Source of the DNA: BOG-908 sp965198825
Lineage (GTDB): Bacteria; Pseudomonadota; Alphaproteobacteria; Acetobacterales; Acetobacteraceae
NCBI GenBank assembly: GCA_965198825.1
Contig: CBDAQB010000002.1
Coordinates: 558,001-622,000 of the forward strand
DNA: 64,000 nucleotides
Direction: 5' to 3'
The notes under the pieces were generated by a model, which was not told where the DNA came from, did not search any database, and worked only from the letters and a program-made list of their open reading frames with translations. Every line of letters starts with the position of its first letter. The stretch's first letter is position 1. Shown here piece after piece: positions 44,203-52,603 of the stretch. Made by a program: the position numbers and the translations under genes.

Positions 44203-44419
44203 GGTCATTCCTCACAATCAACGGAGTTGAAGCACTTAGGCGTTCCCAGGGTTCCCGTAAACCGGAACGATCACGTCGGCCTGGACACCTAAGCGATATG
44301 GAGGGGGATTGTGGCGGATTCGAGAAACGATGTGTGTCGAAACACTACGGTTCCTGTTCACGGCCAAATCGCTGACGCATGGATCGCCTTGATCGCAGGC
44401 ACACAGGAATTCAGCACTA
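44203..44419. other. intergenic gap
   Basis: About 215 bases between the small secreted protein gene and the end of the prolyl oligopeptidase gene, both on the minus strand. No gene, hairpin or repeat copy is seen; the promoter of the small gene should be here. Confidence 0.4.
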
Positions 44420-46501
44420 TCAGTGCATTAGCCGTTCCGTCAGGTAGGTCATCTCAAGCGCCTGGACCGTCGAGGCCTCGCGCAGGTTCGCCCCTGCGGC
44501 ATGACCGCCTTCCAGGGCTTCGTAATAGAGAAACGGCAGGCCCATGGCCTCCATCTTGGCTGCGAACTTGCGGGCATGCACTGGCCCTACGCGGTCGTCC
44601 TTGGTCGTCGTGTAGATGAGCGGCGTGGGGTAATGCACCCCGGTCTTCAAGTTCGCGTATGGAGAGATGCTGGCCAGGAACGCCTTCTGCGCAGGATCCG
44701 AAACCGAGCCGTATTCACCTACCCAGCTCGCACCCGCCGCAATCTGCTCGAAACGCAGCATATCCAGCAGCGGCACCTCGATGATGACGGCGCCCCAAAG
44801 CTCCGGGTGCTGCTCGAATTCGACCCCCATCAGAAGGCCGCCGTTCGAGCCGCCGCGTATGCCGAGATGCGGTGGGCTGGTGATCTTGCGGGCGATGAGA
44901 TCCTGCGCCACAGCCGCGAAATCGTCATAGATACGCTGGCGCTTCGTGGCGATCCCGGCCTCGTGCCAGGCAGGCCCGAACTCGCCGCCGCCGCGTATGT
45001 TGGCGAGAACCATGACGCCGCCGTGTTCAAGCCATAGCTTGCCGTTGGTAGCGCTGTAAGCGGGCGTCTCGCTGACCTGGAACCCGCCATAGGCTGTCAG
45101 CAACGTCGGGTTCTGACCGTCCGCCTTCATGTCCTTCGGATGTACGACGAAATACGGGATCTTGGTGCCGTCCTTGGAGGTTGCCTCGAACTGCTCGGTC
45201 ACGTCATGCGACGCATCGAACTTGGCAGGCAACGATTTCACTAGCACCGGCGCGGCGTCGGACAAGGCATCGGCGAGATAAAGCGAAGGCGGCAGCAGAA
45301 AACTCGTGGTCTGCACAAAGAAATGGTCGTCGGTGTCGCTGACCGACACGATGCTGACCGAGGCATTGTCAGGGAGGGCGAGAGTACGGGCGCTCCAGCC
45401 TTGGCCGTCGGGAGTAAAAACCATGGCGCGTCCGCGAACATTATCGAGCAGAGCGACGACGATGCGGTTGGCGGTGACGCCGACTTCGTTGATGGACTGG
45501 CGTGCGGAGGGCGCGAAGATGATCTTCGGCGGCGCATCGGCGTGCCTGAGGTCCAGCGCCACCAGGCTTCCCGCAGCCAGCGTGCCGCCGCCCGCCGCGC
45601 CGAAATCCTCGTTCAGCTTGACGATCAATTGGTTCGCCAAAAGCCCCTCGACCTCCGCCTTCTCGGGCAATGCGAGCTTTGTCGTTCCAGTTGGCGTGAC
45701 TAGGCGAAATTCCGTGCGGAAGAAATCCAGTCCGCGCTGGAGAATGACGGCGCGATGGCCTTGGCCGTCGGTCAGCGTGTTGATCTGCACCGCCACATCA
45801 TGTGGTGATCCACGGAAAATCTCTGCAGCCGATGCGAGCGGCTGGCCGCGTTGCCAGCGCTTGATGATAAAAGGATAGCCAGACGCCGTCATGCTGCCTG
45901 CGCCCCAATCGGTGCCGACCAGAATGCTGTCTGGGCTTTCCCAATCCGCCACCTGTTTGGCGTGCGGAATGACAAAACCGTCCGGCACGAAACGCGCCTC
46001 GCGCAAGTCGAACTCGCGGGTGAGAACCGCATCCTCGCCGCCATCCGAAAGTGTAATCAGGCAGCGCCGGTCAACAGGGTGGTCGCAGGTGTCACCCTTC
46101 CACACCCAGGTGTGGTGCTCGTCGTGCGACAGGGCATCCAGGTCAAGGACAGTCTGCCATTGCGGCGATGCCGCCTGGTAATCACCGAGCGTGGTGCGGC
46201 GCCAAAGCCCCTGCGCATGGCCCGCGTCCTGCCACAGGTTATAAACCAGCCGGCCGGTAAGGTCGGGTGTGGGAATGCGGTCACTAGCCTGCGCGAGACT
46301 CAGCGCCTGGTCGAAGAAGCCCTGATAGTGAGGATCGGCCTGCAGGATCTTCAGCGAGCGCGCATTTTCTGCGCGTACCCAGTCGAGGGCGCGAGGGCTC
46401 GAGACGTCTTCGAGCCAGAGAAACGGATCGTCGGACGTGGTCTCAGCAGCAACCGGCGAACAAAGGCAGGCGAGGATGGTGGCCGCAATGAGGTGCCGCA
46501 T
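44420..46501 (-). CDS. exported prolyl oligopeptidase, S9A family
   Basis: 693 residues with a signal peptide (MRHLIAATILACLCSPVAA). A beta-propeller domain (about 90-420) is followed by the alpha/beta hydrolase domain. The catalytic Ser is in GIRGGSNGGLLMG, the Asp in TTKDDRVGPVHARKF and the His in ALEGGHAAGA, so the triad is complete. These enzymes cut short proline-containing peptides; the signal peptide places this one in the periplasm. It is a single-gene unit with the split repeat copy 12 upstream. Confidence 0.9.
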   Translation of the reverse strand: MRHLIAATILACLCSPVAAETTSDDPFLWLEDVSSPRALDWVRAENARSLKILQADPHYQGFFDQALSLAQASDRIPTPDLTGRLVYNLWQDAGHAQGLWRRTTLGDYQAASPQWQTVLDLDALSHDEHHTWVWKGDTCDHPVDRRCLITLSDGGEDAVLTREFDLREARFVPDGFVIPHAKQVADWESPDSILVGTDWGAGSMTASGYPFIIKRWQRGQPLASAAEIFRGSPHDVAVQINTLTDGQGHRAVILQRGLDFFRTEFRLVTPTGTTKLALPEKAEVEGLLANQLIVKLNEDFGAAGGGTLAAGSLVALDLRHADAPPKIIFAPSARQSINEVGVTANRIVVALLDNVRGRAMVFTPDGQGWSARTLALPDNASVSIVSVSDTDDHFFVQTTSFLLPPSLYLADALSDAAPVLVKSLPAKFDASHDVTEQFEATSKDGTKIPYFVVHPKDMKADGQNPTLLTAYGGFQVSETPAYSATNGKLWLEHGGVMVLANIRGGGEFGPAWHEAGIATKRQRIYDDFAAVAQDLIARKITSPPHLGIRGGSNGGLLMGVEFEQHPELWGAVIIEVPLLDMLRFEQIAAGASWVGEYGSVSDPAQKAFLASISPYANLKTGVHYPTPLIYTTTKDDRVGPVHARKFAAKMEAMGLPFLYYEALEGGHAAGANLREASTVQALEMTYLTERLMH

Positions 46502-46567
46502 AGGGTCCCTGGACTTTGGTTTGACGGGCTATGTGGGCGAGATCGTCATCGCTTGAAGCGGGAGTGA

Positions 46568-46671
46568 AGGAAGGAAGGTCTTCTTTTTTGAAAAAAAGAA
46601 GCAAAAAACTTTTGCGACTTGGCTTGGTCTAGGCGGAGGGGCCGAGCCTAAAATGGTAAAAAGTTTTTTTA
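46568..46671. repeat. composite inverted repeat, copy 12, left part (split by IS630)
   Basis: Beta arm left and a degenerate centre (GGCTTGGTCTAGGC) are followed by AAAAAGTTTTTTTA, where the IS630 element begins. The remaining right arm is at 47811-47848. Confidence 0.88.
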
Positions 46672-47810
46672 CTCCGCTCACCTGAGAATCCGGAACCGAC
46701 CCGGGTCGCGGATGCGGAAGTTGTCCGTGACTTGGTCGCAGAGCACGTCCCATCGGCTTGGCACGTCGTAACGCAGAAAGGTCAGGACGCGGGCGCGGAA
46801 TTGCCTGAAGTTCGCAGCGCACCGGTTGTGGATCAGGGCTTTGTGCATCGCGAGCCACAATCGTTCGATCGGGTTCAGATGCGGGCAGTAGGGCGGGATG
46901 AAATGTAGCCTTATTCGGCAGTCTCGCCGGTCGAGCCAGGCTCTTACCAGCTTGGCGTGATGGCAGCGCGCATTGTCGAGCATGACGTGGATCCGGCGCT
47001 TGGCCGGAAAGCGCGCCTCGATGGTTTGCAGCAGCGCAATCGTGCTGGTGGCGTCGACTGAGGGGACCTCGAGCACGCAGGTGGTGCCGGTGTGCAGGTC
47101 GATCGCACCTTGGATATTGACGTGCTCGCGGCCGGTGGTCTGCTCCACGGCGATCGCCACGCCCTTTGGCGCCCAGCAGCCGACGGGCTGTGCGCCGTAG
47201 GTCGGATGCACCGCATCGGCGAACATCACCATCTCGTTCGCAGGAAGGCTGTTCAACAGCTTTTCGTAGACAGCGATGAACCGGCGCTGACGGTCGGGGT
47301 CCATCTTGCTCGGCACCGCCGCGGGCTTGCGGTGCTCAAACCCCAGCCGGTGCAGCAAGGCGACCAGCCCAGAGCGGCTCTCATAGGTCACGCCGAACTG
47401 GCGCTCGATATAGGCGCCGACCTCGCACGTGGTGCGCGGCAGGGTGCGCTCCAGCCAGGCCTTGAGCTGGGTCTCCTGCGCCGGCGCCAGAAACGCGTGC
47501 CGGCCGCCGTAATGGAAGCCGACCAAGCCATCGATGCCGTCCTGCTCGAAGGTCTTGTGCCACTCACGGATGGTGTCGTCGTCCAGCAGCAAGACCTTGG
47601 CCACCTTGATAGGGCTCATCCCCTGGTCCAGCAGCACCAGGGCATTCGCCCGCCGCGCCAGACGATGGGCAGCAAGCCCGTCCCGAGCCAACTCGGTCAG
47701 AACCTGCCTCTCCTCAGCCGTGAGAAAGCCACCGCGCATGACCGCAAGGAGAATCTAAACACACAGCGCGCCGCAAGGGGCGACGGAGCCGGATACTCAA
47801 TGAGTCGGGG
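46672..47810 (-). mobile_element. complete IS630-family insertion sequence inside a composite repeat
   Basis: 1139 bp bounded by TA dinucleotides at 46670-46671 and 47811-47812, the usual IS630 target. The ends are imperfect inverted repeats: CTGAGAATCCGGAACCGAC-like on the left matches TTGAGTATCCGGCTCCGTC-like on the inverted right end (best over about 18 bases). One transposase gene fills it. The insertion lies in the right arm of a composite repeat, separating its two parts. Confidence 0.9.
46678..47739 (-). CDS. IS630-family transposase
   Basis: 353 residues, uninterrupted. The N-terminal winged helix-turn-helix region (ARRANALVLLDQGMSPIKVAKV, shown in part) is followed by a DDE catalytic core: first Asp in VMFADAVHPTYG, second in HVMLDNARCHH, and Glu in PYCPHLNPIERLW. 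All three residues are present, so it may be active. Its stop lies six bases inside the left end of the element. Confidence 0.93.
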   Translation of the reverse strand: MRGGFLTAEERQVLTELARDGLAAHRLARRANALVLLDQGMSPIKVAKVLLLDDDTIREWHKTFEQDGIDGLVGFHYGGRHAFLAPAQETQLKAWLERTLPRTTCEVGAYIERQFGVTYESRSGLVALLHRLGFEHRKPAAVPSKMDPDRQRRFIAVYEKLLNSLPANEMVMFADAVHPTYGAQPVGCWAPKGVAIAVEQTTGREHVNIQGAIDLHTGTTCVLEVPSVDATSTIALLQTIEARFPAKRRIHVMLDNARCHHAKLVRAWLDRRDCRIRLHFIPPYCPHLNPIERLWLAMHKALIHNRCAANFRQFRARVLTFLRYDVPSRWDVLCDQVTDNFRIRDPGRFRILR

Positions 47811-47848
47811 TATTGGTTCTTTTTTTCAAAAAAGAACTACCTCCTTCC
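47811..47848. repeat. composite inverted repeat, copy 12, right part
   Basis: TTGGTTCTTTTTTTCAAAAAAGAAC and the CCTTCC edge, the right alpha arm of the element split by IS630. It lies just downstream of the minus-strand Rrf2 gene. Confidence 0.88.
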
Positions 47849-47852
47849 GCCT

Positions 47853-48302
47853 CTAAATCGAAAACGCAATCGGATCAGAAAGCGGCCGCTCCAGGCCAGC
47901 CGCCTCGGCACGGCGTATCAGATCATCCAGCGTCAGCCCGTGCAGCCGCGCAGAGAACTCGGTGTCAAGCTCCGTCCAGAGCGGCTCGACCACCGCACTC
48001 TGGAGCGGGCCGGTGGGACCATCCTCGCCGGCCGCTTCATCGGCAAACGCGATGCGCATGACATCGTCCAGGTGAACGTCGCGGCGGGGCCGGCCGAGGC
48101 GATAGCCGCCGCGCGGGCCGCGCACGCTCTCCAGGAGGCCGGACCGGGAGAGGGTTTGCAGCAGCGGTTCGATGCCGCGGCGGGCGAGGCCCGCGCGTTC
48201 GGCAATGTCGGCAGCGCTGACGGTGTTGGCGCGGCCGGCGTGGAAGGCCACGTCGAGCATGATCAGCACCGCCAGCATGCCGCGATCCCGCCGAACCATC
48301 AT
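47853..48302 (-). CDS. Rrf2-family transcriptional regulator next to cysteine synthase
   Basis: 149 residues. An Rrf2 winged helix (MLAVLIMLDVAFHAG, VSAADIAERAGLARRGIEPL, then GLLESVRGPRGGYRLGRP) covers the N-terminal 85 residues. The protein contains no cysteine at all, so it cannot ligate an Fe-S cluster as IscR or NsrR do; this and its place divergent from a cysteine synthase gene suggest a CymR-like cysteine regulator. ATG 48302, with GGGAG ten bases upstream, is the start; the longer open frame runs antisense through the neighbour. The stop is near repeat copy 12. Confidence 0.85.
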   Translation of the reverse strand: MMVRRDRGMLAVLIMLDVAFHAGRANTVSAADIAERAGLARRGIEPLLQTLSRSGLLESVRGPRGGYRLGRPRRDVHLDDVMRIAFADEAAGEDGPTGPLQSAVVEPLWTELDTEFSARLHGLTLDDLIRRAEAAGLERPLSDPIAFSI

Positions 48303-48393
48303 TGCCGGACTGTCTCCCTGTGAGAAATCGTATAATAGATTATCATACACGATTCGCCGTGCGCTTGTCTCCCATGCCCCCGAGGTGACCCTC
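48303..48393. promoter_or_regulatory. divergent Rrf2/cysK promoter with a candidate operator
   Basis: A perfect -10 hexamer TATAAT lies at 48331-48336 for the cysK direction. It is inside an imperfect palindrome at 48326-48354 (AATCGTATAATA...TACACGATT), the only AT-rich stretch in the gap. An operator overlapping the promoter of divergent genes fits autoregulation by the Rrf2 protein. No good -35 box is visible. Confidence 0.55.
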
Positions 48394-49401
48394 ATGTCCA
48401 ACAGAATTCCGCCTGAAGGCGATGCTTCGGCGAGCCAATGGGCGCCGACTGCACCTGCCAGGGGCCGGATTTTCGGCAGCATACAGGAAACGGTGGGCGG
48501 CACGCCGATGGTCCGGCTGCCACGCCTGGCTGCCGAAGAGAAGCTGGTGGCGGACCTCGTGCTCAAACTCGAGTTCTTTAATCCGCTCGGGTCGGTGAAG
48601 GACCGTATAGGGCTCGGCATCATCGACGCCGCTGAGCGGGCCGGCGAAATCCGGCCGGGGCGGACGGTTCTCGTGGAGCCGACCAGCGGCAACACCGGCA
48701 TCGCGCTGGCCTTCGTCGCCGCGGCAAGAGGCTACCGGCTGATCGTCACCATGCCGGAGAGTGCCTCCATCGAACGCCGGCGGATGCTGCGGCTGATGGA
48801 TGTGCAGGTCGAGTTGACGCCGCAGAAGCTCGGCATGGCGGGCTCGATCGCGCGGGCAAGGGAGATCATGGCGAGCACGCCAGGCTCGTGGATGCCCAGG
48901 CAGTTCGACAACGAGGCGAACCCGGCAATCCACGAGGCCACGACAGCTGAGGAAATCTGGACCGACACCGAAGGCCTGGTGGACATGGTCGTCGCCGGCG
49001 TCGGCACCGGCGGCACGCTGACCGGCATCGGGCGCGCGCTGCGTCACCGCCGGCCAGGCTTCACGATCATCGGCGTGGAGCCGGCGGAAAGTGCGGTGCT
49101 CTCGGGCGACGAGCCGGGGCCGCACGGCATCCAGGGCATCGGTCCCGGCTTCAAGCCCGGCGTGCTGGACATGGAGCAGATCGACCGGGTTATTACGGTA
49201 TCTGAGCGGGAGGCGATCGCATCGGCGCGGCGTTGCGCGCGTGTCGAAGGGCTGCCGATCGGCATATCGTCTGGCGGTATGCTTCATGTGGCGCTGAGGC
49301 TGGCGAAAATGCGGGAAAACGCAGGCAAGCTCATCGTCGGCATCGCGCCGTCGTTCGCGGAACGATATCTGTCCACTGCGCTGTTCGCAGGCCTTGCCTG
49401 A
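48394..49401 (+). CDS. cysK: cysteine synthase (O-acetylserine sulfhydrylase family)
   Basis: 335-residue PLP enzyme. The cofactor Lys is in NPLGSVKDRIGLG, the substrate loop is PTSGNTGIALAF and the phosphate loop is VAGVGTGGTLTGIGR. SSGGMLHVALRLA near the C-terminus is family-typical. It makes cysteine from O-acetylserine and sulfide, the end of the sulfate route whose activating enzymes are at 24740-28367. An N-terminal stretch of about 30 residues precedes the core. ATG 48394 was chosen because the sequence before it overlaps the promoter. A close PLP relative (cystathionine beta-synthase type) is less likely. Confidence 0.88.
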   Translation: MSNRIPPEGDASASQWAPTAPARGRIFGSIQETVGGTPMVRLPRLAAEEKLVADLVLKLEFFNPLGSVKDRIGLGIIDAAERAGEIRPGRTVLVEPTSGNTGIALAFVAAARGYRLIVTMPESASIERRRMLRLMDVQVELTPQKLGMAGSIARAREIMASTPGSWMPRQFDNEANPAIHEATTAEEIWTDTEGLVDMVVAGVGTGGTLTGIGRALRHRRPGFTIIGVEPAESAVLSGDEPGPHGIQGIGPGFKPGVLDMEQIDRVITVSEREAIASARRCARVEGLPIGISSGGMLHVALRLAKMRENAGKLIVGIAPSFAERYLSTALFAGLA

Positions 49402-49405
49402 GACC

Positions 49406-49855
49406 ATGGCGATCCCGGATGAGGCGCCGGCACGGGCCGGCTACCGCCACTGGCTGACGATTCCCACGCGCTGGATGGACAATGACGTCTACGGCCACGT
49501 GAACAACGTGGTCTTCTACAGCTATTTCGATACCGTCATAAACACCTTCCTGATCAACGCGGGCGGGCTGGACATCCATCGGAACGGGCCGATCGGGCTG
49601 TGCGCCGAATCGCAATGCCGCTTCCTGGCGCCGCTGGTGTTCCCCGAGAAAGTCGAGGCCGGCTTGCGGGTAGATCGGCTTGGCCGCAGCAGTGTGCGCT
49701 ACGGCATCGGGCTGTTCTCCGAAGGCGCTGCGTCGCCTGCAGCCGAAGGCATGTTCGTGCATGTGTTCGTGGATCGGGAAACACGGCGTCCTGTCGCCCT
49801 CGAAGGCGGCCTCCGCGACGCACTGCAGACACTTCTGATGGATACGCCACAATGA
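49406..49855 (+). CDS. 4-hydroxybenzoyl-CoA thioesterase-like hotdog protein
   Basis: 149 residues. The hotdog-fold thioesterase signature RWMDNDVYGHVNNVVFYSYFD (shown in part) has the conserved Asp, His and Asn near residue 25, followed by CRFLAPLVFPEKVE. It should hydrolyse an acyl-CoA thioester; the acyl group is unknown. It starts four bases after the cysK stop at ATG 49406 and overlaps the next gene by four bases (ATGA), so the three may be cotranscribed. Confidence 0.83.
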   Translation: MAIPDEAPARAGYRHWLTIPTRWMDNDVYGHVNNVVFYSYFDTVINTFLINAGGLDIHRNGPIGLCAESQCRFLAPLVFPEKVEAGLRVDRLGRSSVRYGIGLFSEGAASPAAEGMFVHVFVDRETRRPVALEGGLRDALQTLLMDTPQ

Positions 49856-50999
49856 TGACGACCCGGGCGGCGGTGCTCACCGAAATGGGCCTGCCGCGCC
49901 CCTACGCGCGCAGCCGGCCGCTGCACGTGCAGGAAATGCAGCTTGCACCGCCCGGGCCGGGCGAACTGCTCGTCCGGGTGGACGCAGCCGGCCTGTGCCA
50001 TTCGGACCTTTCCGTCATCGACGGCTCGCGGCCACGGCCTATGCCGATGGTGCTGGGCCACGAGGCGGCCGGAACGGTGGAAGCCTGCGGCGACGCGCAG
50101 ACAGGGTTCGCCCCAGGCGATCACGTGGTCTTCGCCTTCGTCCCAACCTGCGGCACCTGCCTGCCATGCGCCGAGGGCCGCCCCGCGCTCTGTGAGCCGG
50201 GTGCCGCGGCAAACGGCGCCGGCTTGCTCCTGGGAGGCGCCCGCCGGTGGGGGCCGCTGCGTGCCGAGGCAGTCAGCCACCATCTCGGCGTCTCTGCGTT
50301 TCGCCGAGCATGTCGTGGTCAGCGCACGATCCGCGGTTCGCGTCCCGGACGATCTCCCCATGGAGGTCGCCGCCCTTTTCGGCTGCGCTGTCATGACCGG
50401 CGTAGGCGCCGTGGTGAACACTGCGCGTGTCCAGCCAGGCGCCAGCGTCGCCGTGTTCGGCCTAGGCGGTGTCGGGCTCGCCGAGCGTGCTCGGCGCGGT
50501 CGCGTCCGGCGCCTACCCGATCGTCGCAGTCGATGTGCTGCCCGAAAAGCTCGAGCTCGCACGCTCGCTCGGCGCCACCCACTGCGTGCTCGCCGGCGAC
50601 GGCGCGGTGGCCGGCGTTCGCGACGCGACACGCGGCGGCGCCGAATACGTCTTCGAGTCGGTGGGGCACGAGGCGGTGCTGGCGCAAGCCTATGCCGCCA
50701 CGCGACGCGGCGGCACCACCATCGCTACCGGCCTGCCGCATCCCTCAAAACAATTCTCCGTCCCGGCCGTCAGCCTGGTGGCGGAGGAGAGGACGGTAAA
50801 AGGCAGCTACATGGGTTCGGCCGTGCCACGCCGCGATCTGCCGCGCTTCATCGCCATGTATCAGGCGGGGCGGCTACCGGTGGATCGGCTGCTGAGCCAT
50901 CGGCTGACGCTCGATGAGGTGAATGACGGGTTTGATCGGCTGGCTGATGGGCATGCTGTGCGGCAGGTCATCGTGAGGAAGGAAGCAGTTCTTTTTTGA
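49852..50999 (+). pseudogene. zinc-type alcohol dehydrogenase, two frameshifts
   Basis: The gene encodes a medium-chain dehydrogenase: AAGLCHSDLSVIDG and GHEAAGTVEACG (catalytic zinc site), four structural-zinc cysteines in CGTCLPCAEGRPALCEPG, a Rossmann motif VFGLGGVGLA, and a normal C-terminus. The reading is broken twice: near 50299 (one T too many in TTT) and near 50481-50486, each restored by removing one base. The pieces lie in three frames. Either the gene has decayed or the sequence has indel errors. Its final residues IVRKEAVLF and stop codon are read from the edge and alpha arm of repeat copy 13. Confidence 0.8.
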
Positions 51000-51109
51000 A
51001 AAAAAGAACCAAAAAACTTTTGCGATGTGGGACCGAGATCGTGGGAACGCCCGGCCTCAGGGTCCAAAAGTTTTTTGCTTCTTTTTTTCAAAAAAGAAGA
51101 TCTTTCCTT
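50976..51109. repeat. composite inverted repeat, copy 13
   Basis: Alpha arm left, beta arm right, centre forward (GGGACCGAGATCGTGGGAA). The left arm provides the dehydrogenase stop TGA (50997-50999) and the right arm provides the CCA-adding enzyme stop (51088-51090), so both convergent genes end inside the element. Confidence 0.92.
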
Positions 51110-52230
51110 AACTTTTCCAAACAAGCCCCCCGATCCGCCAAACACCCTCCCTCCCACCACCAACGCCGCACTTCCGCCAGCGCCGCCCCAATTTTCGGCC
51201 CGGGAGTCATGCCCAAGGCAAGGGCATCGCGCCCCTCGAGGGGAAAGACAGGAGGCGCGATAGCGATCAGCCGGGCCTGCAACGAAGCGGGCGCGCCTGA
51301 CAGCAGTGCCCGATCAAGCAGGGTGGCGGCAGGGGTATCGGCAAGCAGGCGTCGCAGGGCGGCATCATCGTCGCTGTCGGCAGGAACCGGCCCGGCATGC
51401 ATGGCGGCAAGGCGGTCGCGTTCGGCGTTGGACAGCCGGAGACGCAGCGCGAGGCTTTCGGCATCGCCTGTCAGCAAGGCGCCCAGCCTGAGGAGCGGGT
51501 CAGGAGCCGCACCGGCGATGCGGCCGAGCGCTGCCACGTTGCTGGCATCAGGCAGAATGGCGGCAAGCACCCCCAGCTTCTGCATGAGGCCGAGAGTAGC
51601 CCTAGGATCGGGCATGGCGAGAATGCGCTTCAGCTCGCTCCAAACCCGTTCGGGCGAGAGGCGGCCGAGTCCCTCGAGATGTTCCCTGATGGCATCCACG
51701 GCTTCTGCATCGGGCGCACCGCGGCCATACCGGCCATAGAAGCGAAAGAAGCGGAGAATGCGCAGGTAGTCTTCGGCGATGCGGGTGGCGGCATGGCCGA
51801 CAAAGCGGACATGGCCCGCGGCAAGGTCGGCGGCGCCGCCAAAGAAATCGTGCAGCGCACCGCCACGGTCAAGCGACATGGCGTTGATCGTGAAGTCGCG
51901 CCTCGCTGCGTCCTCTTTCCAGTCGTCCGTCCAGGCGACTTCGGCGTGCCGGCCGTCGGTGGTCACGTCGCGCCGAAGGGTGGTGATTTCGAAGGTGCGG
52001 CCCTGCGAGAGCGCGGTGATGGTGCCGTGAGCGCTGCCGGTGGCAATGGCGCGCAAGCCCGCACTCTCGAGGGCCTGCACAACGGCATGCGGAGGATCAG
52101 GCGTGGCGAGGTCGATGTCTGTCACAGGGCAGCCGGCCAGCGTGTCGCGCACGCAGCCGCCGACCAGCCTGGCTTTTGGGAGGGCGTTCAGGATTGGAGT
52201 TAGCGCAGGGTCGGCGAGGAGCGTGCTCAT
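51088..52230 (-). CDS. CCA-adding enzyme / poly(A) polymerase family nucleotidyltransferase
   Basis: 380 residues. The nucleotidyltransferase domain has RLVGGCVRDTLAG and TDIDLATPD (the DxD metal ligands); the RNA-binding part follows with RRDFTINAMSLD and EDYLRILRFFRFYGRYG. In alphaproteobacteria such enzymes repair or add the tRNA CCA end; the poly(A) polymerase role cannot be excluded by reading. ATG 52230 (MSTLLADP) is chosen because upstream codons come from repeat copy 14. The C-terminal KDLLF and stop lie inside repeat copy 13. Confidence 0.88.
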   Translation of the reverse strand: MSTLLADPALTPILNALPKARLVGGCVRDTLAGCPVTDIDLATPDPPHAVVQALESAGLRAIATGSAHGTITALSQGRTFEITTLRRDVTTDGRHAEVAWTDDWKEDAARRDFTINAMSLDRGGALHDFFGGAADLAAGHVRFVGHAATRIAEDYLRILRFFRFYGRYGRGAPDAEAVDAIREHLEGLGRLSPERVWSELKRILAMPDPRATLGLMQKLGVLAAILPDASNVAALGRIAGAAPDPLLRLGALLTGDAESLALRLRLSNAERDRLAAMHAGPVPADSDDDAALRRLLADTPAATLLDRALLSGAPASLQARLIAIAPPVFPLEGRDALALGMTPGPKIGAALAEVRRWWWEGGCLADRGACLEKLRKDLLF

Positions 52231-52241
52231 TGTCGGCACAG

Positions 52242-52373
52242 GGAAGGAAGCGCGTTCTTTTTTGAAAAAAAGAACCAAAAAACTTTTGATACTTGGGACC
52301 GGGATCGTGGAAACGCCCAGCCAAAAGGTCCAAAAGTTTTTTGCTTCTTTTTTTCAAAAAAGAAGACCTTCCT
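52242..52373. repeat. composite inverted repeat, copy 14
   Basis: Alpha arm left, beta arm right, centre forward (GGGACCGGGATCGTGG). It lies between the CCA-adding enzyme start and the stop of the small membrane protein gene on the same strand. Confidence 0.92.
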
Positions 52374-52597
52374 CACTTCCCATGCCCCTCAACAATCCTG
52401 CCATTGACCACATGAGCAGGAACATAACGGCCACTAACGGCCCGGTCGCTCCCCAGCCAGAATAACGTGCCCTCGCAAGCCGCGAGCAGGATCACGGCGG
52501 CGATTACGCCGCGTCGTGACAGGCCGCGAATGCCGTAGATCCAGGCAACGACCAGGGCCGCCGGCGCCAGCAGGAGGGCGACTTCGATCCAGCGCAT
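52373..52597 (-). CDS. small two-helix membrane protein (possible DUF6111)
   Basis: 74 residues: two membrane helices (VALLLAPAALVVAWIYGI and GVIAAVILLAACEGTLFWL) and a short polar tail ending RYVPAHVVNGRIVEGHGK. The tail and its place directly upstream of a CCA-adding enzyme gene recall DUF6111 proteins of Rhodospirillales, but I am not certain of the family. Function unknown. Its stop lies at the edge of repeat copy 14 and its start is six bases after the stop of the DUF2237 gene. Confidence 0.7.
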   Translation of the reverse strand: MRWIEVALLLAPAALVVAWIYGIRGLSRRGVIAAVILLAACEGTLFWLGSDRAVSGRYVPAHVVNGRIVEGHGK

Positions 52598-52603
52598 GAG
52601 CGG

